Of a stretch of 64,000 nt of DNA, positions 1 through 11,990 are shown piece after piece; the stretch's first letter is position 1, and each line of letters opens with the position of its first letter. The notes under the pieces are model-generated. The model did no database searches and was not told the origin of the DNA. It worked only from the letters and a program-made list of their open reading frames with translations. The position numbers were made by a program, and so were the translations under genes. The stretch is from Rhynochetos jubatus. Lineage: Eukaryota; Chordata; Aves; Eurypygiformes; Rhynochetidae. Where the stretch lies: the NCBI GenBank assembly GCA_027574665.1, contig CM050655.1:9791170-9855169 (forward strand), given 5' to 3'.

Positions 1-125
1 GTATACAAAGAATATCAAGAAAGAGGGATGTCTTGATGAGAAGTGATCCTCCTGTCTAAGTCATATTGGCAGGAGAGAGGAGACAAAAGGAGAATTCCCT
101 TGGTACACACTATTCAGTCTTCCCT

Positions 126-143
126 CCCCCCCCCCCCCCCCCC
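126..143. repeat. Poly-C homopolymer (18 C)
   Basis: An uninterrupted run of 18 C follows a pyrimidine-rich lead (TCCCTCCC). Read on the other strand it is an 18-G run, which could stack as a G-quadruplex. Runs like this are often length-polymorphic and prone to sequencing or assembly error, so the exact length should not be trusted. Confidence 0.95.
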
Positions 144-3100
144 TTTATTAAGTCTCCTGTTCCCTGTCTCACAGTGTTTTCCCCAAAGAATAACACAAAT
201 CTGACATACACACTTGCTTATTCTCTTCCTGAAAATGGTGTGATATTATTATTCATAATTTCTGGAAAAAAAATCTGAAGGGTGTTATTTTCTTCTTTTA
301 TGTCCCCATCCTGGCTTTTTCCGCAACTCAGAAAACTTGAACAAAATCGTAATTTTAGAATACCTTTGTAGAAAGCTCACCTAGTCCCAGAAAAAAGATG
401 TGGAAAAAGGGACCTGTAGGAAGAGTAGTAGACATGTAAGCTGAAATCAGAAGAAGGAAAGAAAACTTAAATACAGATGGGACCTTCTTCAAACTTTCCT
501 CAAACAGAAACTTTTCACTAGATTACAAAATAAGTTGAGGTTTTTTTGGTAAGGATTTAAAAACTTCTTTTCTGGTTCTGGAGATACAGAGATACCACAA
601 AGGTATCTTCCTATTCTGACAGGTGGAGTTTCTACCCAAACTTAAGGGGAGAAGATCACAAAGTGTCACAGAAAACTGTGACAAGACTGCCGTGATACTT
701 AAGAGGATCCAAGAGGATTTGCAGTGGCTTTACTGTAAAGCATGACAGTGGCATTTGAAATTCTAAAATATAAATGGTTTTATGTGGAGCGGTATCTATA
801 GCTGGGAACAAAGCACGGATGTATGAGCAGCTTGCTATGGTGTTAGGAATGAAGCAGAGTTGAGAACTTCAATGTCATTTCATTGACGTAGGAGTGAGTA
901 CTTAGGATGAAACCTTTGATTAACAGGCTTATCCCAAGAGCGTTATGTTTTGTTATGTGCCTGGTGTTGTGCTCAAACCCTGTCACACCTGGAATTTCAT
1001 GTTTTTTCTATTGGAAACAGGAAAAGGTTAGGTAAACTCTGGATACCAAGTGTTCGTCTATACCCAAACTGTTCCAACCTCCAGCTTTCCCTGACAACTT
1101 CTGCAATGAAAATTTGATTTACAAGAATACAATAAAAGGAGAGGAGGAAAGAAATTGAGCAGAATATCTCAACAACTCCTTTATATGCTGAGGAGTTCCT
1201 GCCCTGGTTGCACTGTTCATGCACACACAGATGTCAGTAAAATTCTTCATTTTTAACATAGAAATGAATCTGTCAGAACATTTGTAGTCTCATGCCAGCC
1301 TGCTGTACACCTCAGGGACTCCACTGTTAACTGAGATTCTGCCTCATATGGACTGTATTGATAGCATAGAAACCAGGAGATACTGCTGCTGCTCCCTGTC
1401 ACTCTGAGTTACGGAGGATTTTTACTCGTGCATTGTTGCTTCCACCAGAATCTTCTCTGGGCCTTCTGCTACTGGGTCAGTGCTTCTTGGGAGCAACCCC
1501 TTGATTAGGGCTGCAGTCTTAAATAGAGCATAAGGTTAGATGCTTCTCTTTGAAAGAATTTTATATCATGTTCCTATTAGATCTGTGTCACCATACTGCT
1601 TTTGAATAATGCCCTGTTTTTCCTGTTATGTGCATAACCTTTTCTGCGCTTCCAGAATGTGTGCACCATTTCTGTACAAAATGAACATAGTTCAGGAATG
1701 ACGATAAGAGGTTAAGATTGGGGTTATGACAATCAAATGTGGGTGGAAGGACCTCTGAAAGAGCACCACAAGGGTACAAGATCATGTAAGCCGTTCTGAA
1801 GTACCAGGTGGCTTCTTCTGTGGCATGTAAAGGAAGCATGATCAGGACAAAGACATCAAGGCTTTCTGTAGTAACTGCTTTGTGAATGTCAGTGTTTTTG
1901 CTCAGTCTGAGCAATTGCAAACATGTTAATAGCTCTAATTCAATCTCACACTGTTCAAATTGCCTCCAAAATTAGTAGTTAATATGTTAAATAAATCCTC
2001 TGTATCATGATGAACTTTTTATCAACCAGAAATGTTAAATTGCAGAAACTGTGGGAAATAAGAATATGATAACAGAGCTGAGACTGAGGAAACACATCCT
2101 TCAATTAGTTTATTCATGCATGTACTGCTTTTCTACTAATATGCTATTGATTGAAAAATATTCTTCCCTGGAGGTTATTCTACACCCCAGTGAAGTTGTG
2201 CTTGAGTCATGGATTAAAACCTTAAAGAATGAAAGAAGAGCGAAGTTCATACCACTGCTGACGTACAGATCACTCGCTAGCAATACAGGTTGGGCTATGT
2301 CAATAACACCACTTTAATGTGAAAATTGCATGTTATCTCAGTAGGCATAGGTGAAACAAGCAACATCAATAAACATGCAGCTGTTTGGGTTTTGTTGGGA
2401 TTTATTTGCTTGCTTGGTTGGTTTTTTTGCTAAGACCTTGAAAGAGATTACACAGACATGGATGTAACATCCTCCTCGAAATTCCACAACACACTCTACT
2501 GGTCAGCTGTCTCTAGTATCATTCTATCAGAAAATTTTTTAGCGTAGTCAGTAAAACAATACAGTTGAATACTAGACACTGGGCTCTTCTCAGTTTATAT
2601 ATGCTCTGTTTACTTGGATGTCAGGCATGAAAATCAGAAAATCACAGCAGAAACCACAACATAGGATGTCTGTGACCATCTTGATTGTGCCACAAAAGGT
2701 AAATGCCAAGTGGGGAATGGTTTCTGCACAGAGCTGCACGGAACAGCACACACAGTCTTCAAATGGCAGGTACCTTTCCATAGATCTTCATGCCTCTTCA
2801 ATGCATAGCATTGACTGTTCCATCTTGGTATTTTTTCCCCCAAATCGTGCTTCTAGTGTTCGCATGTGCTGCATCTCAGCTCTCACTTCCTCTTCTGTTA
2901 GCGTCTCTTTCTCAGTCACCCCTCTGCAGTAACCATTGCTCTCATCCCCTCTCCACCTTTGTTTTTGTATCAGGCTGACTTCGAACTGTGTGTGGGGTAG
3001 AACTTATTCTCTGTCTCTCAAAGAATTCTAGTTCCCTCACAAGAGAAGAGGAGGTAACCCTTATTTTCTGCACATAACCAAAAAATGCACGTTATTCCTT

Positions 3101-4557
3101 TGTGCACAGAAGTGACTCCAGCCTTCCATGAGCCTGATTTCATATGAGATCTTCTCCAGACATGTGAGGAACAGCAGTTTTCCAGACATTTAGAGGTTTT
3201 GTTTTCCCATGTGTAGCTCTTACCGTGCTACAGGCCATGGTAACTGATGAAATTCCCACAGCATCTGTCTGAACATCCTTAAAATTTTGTTTTATCTACG
3301 CCTGAGAACTTGGTTGTATCTATTTTTGGTTTTCATCTCTAGAACTTGTCAGAAGGTCTGGATATACCTGTAAAATTAGGATAGTTCAGACTTTGTGTTC
3401 ACAGAGGTCTGCATGAGAGGCGGCAAGTCGTGTTCAGGGATATGTTCCTGGCTGGCCAGCAGCTGGTTGCCAGCAACTGCTACTCCCACGGGAGACATTG
3501 CTTACTTGAAGGGATATAATTTGAAGCATTGATATTCAATAAGAAGGAGGAGCATGGAAATCAGTAATACCAAAAAGAAGTGCTAGAAATAGCCAGCAGT
3601 AAATTAGATCTGATTTTGTAAGATGATATGTTGGGGAAAAAAGCCCAGTAGCATTTTATGCTTCGACTGTAGGCTTCTCAACACACAGCTGTGACATACT
3701 TATTCCTCTTTCTCTAGCTCCAGGGGCGACAGTACCTAGAATAATTCTGTGTCTTCTGGCAATGGAATATACATACACACCCAAAGGAAAAAAGCAACAA
3801 CCCTAAAGAGATCAGACAAGAAGTAGTGTATTGCTAAGACAGTTTGCAAATAAAAGACTAACAGAATCAGTATTTGTAGTAGAATTATATGTGGACAGAA
3901 ACAGACTAAGGGATGAAAACCTAAATTTATGTCAAAAAGATATGAACACGCTAAAGAGGTATGAATGTGTAGGAAAAATCAGTAGAATAAAGTGGTTAGT
4001 CAAACTGAACATCGGGAAAGGTCTGAAAGTAAGAAGTCAGTGGTCCCCCAGTGGAATTATTAGAAGCCTACAACACATTTAAAGGTTGGCAAAACCTTTA
4101 ATGTAAAGAAATACAGAGCTGTGCAAGCTACCAGAAACATAGGCAAGAGGACATAAGGGTATGATGTCCAGTTCCTCTGTTTGCCTTCACCTACAAAAAC
4201 AATACCTGCAGCGAGGCTTTATTTTTCAGACATGTTCTGAGAGTGTTACTTCATGAAGCGATACGGTAGCTAAGATGTCTGCCCAAGTTTACAACCAACT
4301 GTGTTTGACTTGTGAAATTTGCCAAGTTAATTTTCTACTAAAGCATTGAGTCTCAGTCTGTAGCTGAGACACTACTCCAGGAACTCTCACTAAAACAGGA
4401 ACTCTGAGAAGATCTTGGACTTTTACCACTCAGAAAACCATTGCAAAGGTGATCTTGCCTTCTCTATACACAAACATAACTCTCTTCTTCTTTGAATGTT
4501 TAAATCCCAAGTTAAAGAGGATGACTAGATGTCAATAAATGGAACAATTCGATGGAT
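144..4557. other. Unique AT-rich DNA, no gene seen
   Basis: I see no recognisable gene or mobile element here. Open frames are short (at most about 110 codons), lie on both strands and overlap. A T/G-rich patch (2381-2430) and a pyrimidine-rich stretch (about 2820-2960) are the only compositional features. This fits intronic or intergenic vertebrate DNA. Confidence 0.6.
2381..2430. repeat. T/G-rich low-complexity patch
   Basis: The stretch is almost entirely T and G, with GGTTTTGTTGGG and GCTTGCTTGGTTGG motifs. It is an imperfect simple repeat with no coding meaning. Confidence 0.6.
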
Positions 4558-4765
4558 GACGGAATCATAGAATAATTGAGATTGAAAAGGATTTCAGAAG
4601 GTCATCTTGCCTGATCTCTTGCTTGAGCTAGGGTCAACACTAAGTTCAGACCATATCAGTTTGTTGACAAATGCTTAAGTATAAAGTCTCCAGACTATCA
4701 AGCACAAGTACTTTTGTAAACTACTGAGAAATCTGACCTTAATAAAACCTTCCTCCTAAACTCTT
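4558..4765 (-). mobile_element. Old CR1 LINE 3'-end fragment
   Basis: The left edge reads GGAATCATAGAATAATTGAG, the reverse complement of the terminal tail of avian CR1 elements, followed by a diverged GATTGAAAAGGATTTCAGAAGGTCAT stretch (given in pieces: GATTGAAAAGG, then TTTCAGAAGGTCAT). That corresponds to the CR1 3' UTR, so the element lies on the minus strand. The match fades by about 4765, probably from 5' truncation plus decay. No coding part is recognisable. The family is fairly sure from the tail; the inner boundary is approximate. Confidence 0.65.
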
Positions 4766-4992
4766 AATTACTTAACCTTAAATAGAATGAGAAAGCATTT
4801 CTGAAAATTGTTAGCTCTCCTCCATCTTCTGCTGAAAGTGCATCTTTTCCTAAACCAGCACTGTTAGGTAGCACGTAGATAAGAAGTTACTTTGGTATCC
4901 CTTGTGTTCAGGCATGACTTTTTTTTCTGAGATGGGAGAAGTTTGACCCCGGTTAAACACGGCAAGGACTTTCCCTGATCCCACAATAAGAG

Positions 4993-5000
4993 TATATAAA
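4993..5000 (+). promoter_or_regulatory. TATA-box-like site
   Basis: TATATAAA is followed by ACCACAGTTCGAG and a modest rise in GC. The spacing would allow transcription to start near 5025. There is no CpG island, no CCAAT box that I can pair with it, and no recognisable gene downstream, so this may be a chance match in AT-rich DNA. Confidence 0.15.
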
Positions 5001-5212
5001 ACCACAGTTCGAGTTGCCGTACAGGAGCTTGCTAATCTGAGGTTGTAGAAACCAATCAGTCTTACAGAAACTAGTGAATTTGTGGTTTGCCTGGTGTCTG
5101 TGCCTCAATAACCTGAACTTTAATATGTTCCCACTATAATGGTTTAAGATCTCCTTCTATGTCCCCAGCTGCACTCCTTTTAGTTGTTGTATTGTTTGCC
5201 TTTTCTGCACCA

Positions 5213-5260
5213 TTTTTCTCCTTTCACTTCTCTTCTTGTCTTTTCCCCCCTTTTTGTCCC
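5213..5260. repeat. Polypyrimidine tract
   Basis: Almost 50 bases consist nearly only of C and T, including CCCCCC and TTTTT runs. The first AG downstream lies at TAAAG and has no convincing donor after it. I treat it as low-complexity sequence, not a splice acceptor. Confidence 0.6.
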
Positions 5261-6828
5261 TAAAGGCATAGTGTTGCAGCCGCTAGCAGTGCCTGATCTA
5301 AGGCTGCCATAGTACAGTGAACTGTTTAATTCTCCTAGACATTTCCCTATGGCAACTATCCATAAAAATTTGTCTTGCTGAGGGCAATTCATGTCATCTA
5401 ATAAAGAATTGCAACAGGAAATCTTATTTAAGGTAAGGCGGCTGTGCATTTCCCATATCATAAGCATGATGCTATAACTCATTTTGACTCTCACAGATTT
5501 TCAGTTCTTCTCTGAGATTATTTCTCTTGCCTGCCCATTATTTGAACAGAAACAAGTTCTCATATTCTCCAATCAATGAACTGAGGTAGTGTGTTAAAGA
5601 AATTGGTATTACTCCTGAGCTATGCTCAACAGTGATGTCCCTCTTCTCTTAGAATTAGGCCCATCAAGAAAACAGTTAGGACAATACCAAGACAACTGTC
5701 TCAGAGCAGACAAAGAGTTTGCATTAGTAGTGTGAATGAATCTCAGAAAACTTGCAGAATAAGGAAATCAATTGTTAATGAATTTGTCAGGCCAGTGCAA
5801 TAAAGCTCTGTTTACAACTGATCAGACTGCAGGAAAACTGTTCTCAATTTCCATCTGAATGTGGATTTTAGCTCGTATTTTTGTTTGTATTTGTTTCTCC
5901 TTGGAATATTTAATAGTTCCCAGAGGTATTGTCTGCAGGAAGCTAGGGCCACTGTGTTCTTATTTATTACCGTAACTCCAGGCACCTACCGCGTATCTCA
6001 GCTACCCATCTAGGCCTCTTTTTTATAGTTATTGAAAATAAACATTTCCAAAGTATAATGTGGTCCATCACAAACAGATAGCTTTGACATCTGCTCTTAC
6101 GGGACAGCCGTTGCTCAGGAGTAGGTATCTTATTGCAGAAGCAAGCATCTACCTTGACGGATGTGTATGTAATTGAATCCCAACCTGTGTAACTTAAGGC
6201 TGCTAATTTTATTCAGCCTTAGGGTAGGAAAAAGCAGGCTATGAATTGCTTTTAAAATCTTGTTCTTGTTTCACTTCTTGAGTCACATGATCAGTGCTAA
6301 CATGATGTCATATTGAACTTTATGCATGTCAATGCACACTGGGGACTTTGTGAAGAACTGCTTGGTTCGTGCAGTTAAGGAATCATGGCATTGGATAGAT
6401 TGTTCTTTTCAGCTTGTTTCTGGCAAAAATTAACTTTGGGGAAGCTGAAATACCAGGGGAATAAATGCTGTAGTGTTTCTTGCATTATGAATTTATCTTC
6501 TATGTAAGCCAATATGCTTTCATATGCAAAGATCATAGGCATTTTTCTTCATTTGGCTAAGGGGAACAAAACCTTAAAACACTTTCTTTCTGGCCAAAGA
6601 ATAATCTTGAAACAAATCTAATGTCATAGAGAATATAGTTGTCCCTCAAAAAAGTGATAATAAACTCAGTCTGCTGTCATATTTTTATAGACACTGAGAC
6701 CACGAAATCAGGAATGAATGATTCTACCCTTACACTCTATAGACAAAATATATCCCAGATGGCACAATTTTCCTTGCTTACAACCTAAACTTTTGAAATG
6801 AGGTAATTATTAGGAACTCTCTGGGTAT

Positions 6829-6845
6829 GTTTGTTTGTTTGTTTT
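6829..6845. repeat. (TTTG)n microsatellite
   Basis: Four TTTG units followed by a T-rich tail. A short simple repeat. Confidence 0.8.
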
Positions 6846-9800
6846 TATTTTAAAACCCCCACATAGATGTTCTTTTAGCTTTTGCAATCAAGCCTGCCTT
6901 GGCTTGAAAATGTAAACCAGGCATGATGAAAACCAGCTGCCTAAGCCTGAACACAACTGAAATGCAGCTTTGAGATGTGCGGCAAGTTTCCCAAGCAAGA
7001 CAGTGAGTACAGCAGGCTTTTCCAGTGCTCTGTTGGTAGTGCAACTTAAAAAAAAGAGACCCCATCTGTGACATAAAATTGTAAGACAAACAAACAGGTG
7101 GAAAGACTGGAACATGTCAGTAATGCCATGAAAGTGGACATAAATTTGATAATGAGAATGAGGGCCCAAGACTCTCATTTTGGAGCTGAGTGCCCAACAT
7201 TTTATCCTCTGCTTATGGATTGGTTATTGTTGCCCCTTGCCACGGAAGGGGAAAGACTGGGAGACAGTTTGGGTTGGCAGCTGAGCCCAGTTGTGCTTTA
7301 GCATACCGGATTATCAGGGTAGTGATTTCTCTCCATTGGTGACTGGAGGTAATCAGGTCAGCCTTGCTGGACTTGTGAATTATTCTTTTCATCTCAGAAT
7401 GGTAGAAGTTATATAAACATCTCTCTCTCTCTGAGGTAAATAGGCTAAATCTGTCCATTAATGCAAATGGATGAACCTGCAGTGCTGGTGGCGGAATACC
7501 TCTTTCCTCCATTTGAAATTTCTGCTACTCTTGAACAAACTGACCTTGGAAAACTGTGTTGAATGGCAGTACAAAGGGAAGACCCACCCTCTGCTGCCCC
7601 CTGCCCCCAGCATCCCCCACCCACTGTGTCCCAGCTGGGTTGACTGGGAGTAGAGGGTACTTAGGATGTATCCAGGCTGATTTCTTGTTATATATAGCCC
7701 TACTGTTTTAAAGATTTTTTTCTAAAGTCAGCTATTTAATTCACCTTAGCATACTCTGCTAGATTGTTACTGAGGCAGCAGCTGCATGATCAGTGTGAAG
7801 ATGTAAGAATTATTAGAACTGAATACATTTTTTTTCAATAGATAATGGATTTGATTAATGTAGCCTCTTCATCTTTGAATTGAATGTAGTGTCCATCTAC
7901 AGATCACTGTCTGATCGAGTTAGGTTCTTAAATTAATGCCTATCATACAGCACACACACACATAATTTTCTCATTATTAAAATTTACTTGGCAATTATTA
8001 ACATATTTTTTCCATTTCCTTTGGCCTCATTATAAAGGAATCATTGACTACACATAGCTTGTATAACCAGGATGTCTATTAGAAGCTACTGAAGCTTTCA
8101 CAGAGAAAACTGATAAACAAACAAAATAATAGAATCACATTAAATGTTTTCTCTTTAATCCTATCAACATGGGTCTTCCAAAATACTGACCTCTAGCAAT
8201 GTTGCAGCTGCATGTTATATATGCATCCAGTTGTCCTCGATTCATTAGGATTTGATTCCTTTAATGACCTCTTGGCCAAGAATTTATCATGAAGTTTAGT
8301 AAAATCATCCTTTTTAGATTAAACTGACATCAAACAGTGTCAAATATACCATTGCTTCCCTCACTCTGAAATAGCTGTAATCATTAAACACTCTAACAAT
8401 ATTATAAGCCCACTAGTACTCCAGTACATCTTCATCAGAGTGTTGCTATGTTTGTCCAAGCTGCTGGGTATTTAGGAAGGAATAATGAAATAACCAAAAT
8501 GGTGATAGTAGATGTTGTATAACTGTATAACTCACCCACATATCCTCCTGCTCTCACAAGCTAAGAATGGTCTTTTTATTTTTTTGTCATGCTTGATGTT
8601 TCATTTACAACTAACTCTCTGAAAATGCTTCCTTCAACAATTTTGGAATTTGCTTTATACTGATAATTGTGTAGGTAGCATTCATTTTCTTCCATGCTTC
8701 CTGGAAGCTGGTTTAGTTGGAATGCAAACATAGCAGAAGTAAAATTGTGCTTAAATTGAAGAAGTATTCCTCAAAAACTGGTTCCCTAGCAGAGTGAGCC
8801 TAGAAGTGACTGTTCAGTTGTATCAACATGTATGTTGAATAACAAACAAGCATTACAGTCTTCTGTATCTTTACAGGTTCCTTTCAATTTGTAATGTTTT
8901 CTGGAGGTGTCATCTCCTGCTTATGACCTTTCTCTCTTTTAAATATTGAGCAGCAGCATTTCACTATTTTATGATGCAGATGCACATATCTCTAAGATTT
9001 CGCATGAATCCATGTTTCTTATCATTAGGAATGAAACTGCAAGTTTGTTATTTCTGTCTTAGTATTTAAGATATTTTGTGTCTTGACTTGAAGGAGAAGG
9101 GTAGTAATTGTTCGCTTTCTCTTTAATCTAGAAGGTAACATTAGTAAGTACTTGTAGTGGGTTGTGGGTAAGTACTTTTATTCAAGAATACTTGCGTCAC
9201 ATGCAACTACATCCAGCAAAACACTACAGGACTCTTAATAAAAAATGCTATTAAGGTGCAATAGTATTTTGCTGCTATGAAATTTTGAAATACATTATAA
9301 AAACATTGCATTTTCTATCTTTAGCTTCAGTAATTTCTTTGTTTTGGAAAGCACAAATCTCATCTTCAGTTGGCTTTCTCAGTTAACATGCACTTGGGCA
9401 AAATGACTTTGGCAAAGCATTTACAAGCAATATTTTGTAATATCATTTAAGCTTTTTCCCATCTTTGCCATATTAGAAGGTCATCCATTTAATATGTTAG
9501 AACCTTAAACAGATTTCAGACACTAATTGCAGTGCAGTCCATAATAACTGTAAAACTAGACCACATTTCTCTTTTAGCTGACAGGTTCTAGATTCTTGGC
9601 ATGAAATATGGCTACGATGCACCATGTTTCTTCAATGATTCTGGCTAGCTGGTAATGTACCAATCCTGTCTTGTCTCTCCTCAGTCTCCCACTGTACTTC
9701 ATGAGCAGAAATGGCTGGAAATCTGGTGGAGGAAAGAATAGGTCTTTGACAAACTGAAGAAGCCAGATGCTAAATAAGCCAACAAAACAGCAAAGCACAC

Positions 9801-11579
9801 AACCTACTATATTTCTTGTGTCCTGGATTTCTTTATTTCTGGATAACTATGTGACAACAGTCATTTTACCCTTAGGGTTTACTGGAACGTGAAGGTACTC
9901 TTTCCAGATCTGTGAAATGTTGCTTCTGCTGCCTCTTCACTCCACCAGGATTTTGTATTAGCATAAAAATACCAGCTCCCTCAGGTTAATCTTGTTTTCT
10001 GCCAAGAAGGACACAAACCCCATGCGGCTTGGCTTTAAATGTGCATGATCAAACTAAAATACATGATTACAATGCTGAAGGATCCAAGGTTTTCCATAAT
10101 GCACAGCACTTTTTTTTTTTCTTGCCTGCTCTTTGAAAACAAATGGCTTAGCTAAATTAGATTTTCATTGGTGTTTCCAAAAGAGATACTGCCTTAGCAC
10201 AGTACAGCTAATCTTGAATCACTGGGTTGTATGTGATCAAAAAATGATGATTGATTTAATGGACATCTCTGAAGTGTTGAAATCTTAACAAAACTTTTCT
10301 TTCTACCAGTGTGAATGACCTTTTCAGAATTCCCTGACCTGTGTGCCAGCAAACACAGTGCATCTGCCCCAAGCATATGTTTTCTAAGAAAAGGCAAACA
10401 GACCCATCATTAGGATGATCTCCTCACTGCTCAGATATTCAGTTTATTACAGATATTTCAATGCACTGAATTAGAGCAACAGCCTGTTTTCAGCTTCCAA
10501 ATCTCAAAATACAATTTTTACTTCTGGTTTATATTACTGAGGAGCATAGTCTTGTTCCTGTAAGAGAGCCCACGTTATTTAAGTTCTCCATCTGTGCAAG
10601 GTTGGGGGCATAAATTACTTGGGATTAAATGCAACCAGTTTCCTTGATGACTCATTGTTTTTAATGGTCTGTTTCATCTTGACTCGGGAATCTAATTACA
10701 AGGCAAATGAGTGCAGTCTGATGGTCAAAATCAGGTTCTTAATGATAAAACTTGTCTGATTATTTCTTTTACAGTGGCATACAATATTAATGCCTTACAC
10801 TTAATGATATATAAGCAAATATGCCAAAAAATGTATAAATATTAATTTTTGGAAAATACCCAAGTATCATAGAAAGTATCCATTTAAGAAAGAGTTGTCA
10901 TAACCAGTCCTCAAAAAGCTTTGTTAAAACTTTTCCAGGTGAGCAAAAGTACATATTAAATGACACAATAAGAAACTGAGGCAATATCACATTAAAAAAA
11001 TTAAATTCTCCATTTCTCTGTCTTTCATCACCTGCAAGTCATCAACCTGGGTCAGGAAATACCTAAAACCACTGTGGAGTCAAACTGCTGAGGTACTGCA
11101 TGTACACCTCAATAAATAAGTCTTGATAGTCTCCACTCATGCTTTATAGAATAGGTAACATGAATTCTTAGAAAGATCTAGCATGAGTTGAATAGAGAAA
11201 AAATTTAAATGATTTTGTGCAATTCTAAAGGACAATTAAAATATTAAGATATCAGTTTGTATCTATGACACAGTAAATCTGTTGGTGCCCCTTGTAATTC
11301 TTCTCCCTCATTCTGCCTTGGTTTTTGTCTAGTTTAAATGTAACAACATAAACCTTACGCATCTATACTTCAGACATAAATATGTATAAATGTTGTCCTT
11401 GATCAGGACAGGATTTCTCAGTCTCTGGGGTATGATTATACTCTGTAGTGTATGTCAGTTAAATTTGTTGAATCCTGAGCTCTGTTCGTGTCTCATTGAA
11501 ATGCCTGAGTGGAAATAAACACTTTCCACATCTTAGCTCCCAGAAATCAGAGATCTACCTTGCCATGTATTAGTTGTTA

Positions 11580-11990
11580 CTGTGAAGTCATATTTTATAG
11601 CTTCAGAAACCGACTGCGCACATCGAGGGCGCTGTTGCTGTCTATTGTGGGGGGCTCTGCCTGACTGTAGGGATCAAGCAAAGCAACCAGAAAGCACCCC
11701 AGCCCATGGTTTGGGCACTAACCTCTTCAGGATCCTGATGATGAAAGCAGAGGAAAGAAACAACCCCTCCAAAGGCAAGTCAGAGCCTGTGCTCTGAACT
11801 CAGACTCTTCCAGGGCACGTTTCCAAGCGGCTTTGCCCCTTCATTGGTGGCACACAAAGCCTGCCGTGTGAGCTTCCTGCCACTGCTGCTGACCTGTGGA
11901 GCACCTCCCTCTATAAACAAAACACACCGCCCTCGCCTTCAATTTGCTTCTCTGCTTTCCTTTTGGCTAGGGTCAAATACAGTAATTTGA
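11580..11990. other. GC-richer patch with promoter-like motifs
   Basis: The patch is visibly richer in G and C than its surroundings and has several CpGs (for example CGACTGCGCACATCGAGGGCG, split here as CGACTGCGCAC and ATCGAGGGCG). ATTGG, the reverse complement of a CCAAT box, lies at 11843-11847, and CTATAAAC lies at 11911-11918. A 71-codon open frame (11582-11797) resembles nothing I know. It could be a weak promoter, an enhancer or part of an unrecognised repeat; nothing decides between these. Confidence 0.25.

Larger units (their letters stand above)
4766..11579. other. Unique AT-rich DNA, no gene seen
   Basis: No exon, RNA gene or clear transposon is recognisable. Small items inside are a TATA-like site near 4993, a pyrimidine tract at 5213-5260, a (TTTG)n run at 6829-6845 and a poly-T run at 10110-10120. 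Open frames here are all about 105 codons or shorter and overlap on opposite strands, as expected by chance. Confidence 0.6.

Noticed and set aside
7949-7963. (CA)n microsatellite
   Set aside because: Only about five units, too short to call a repeat locus.
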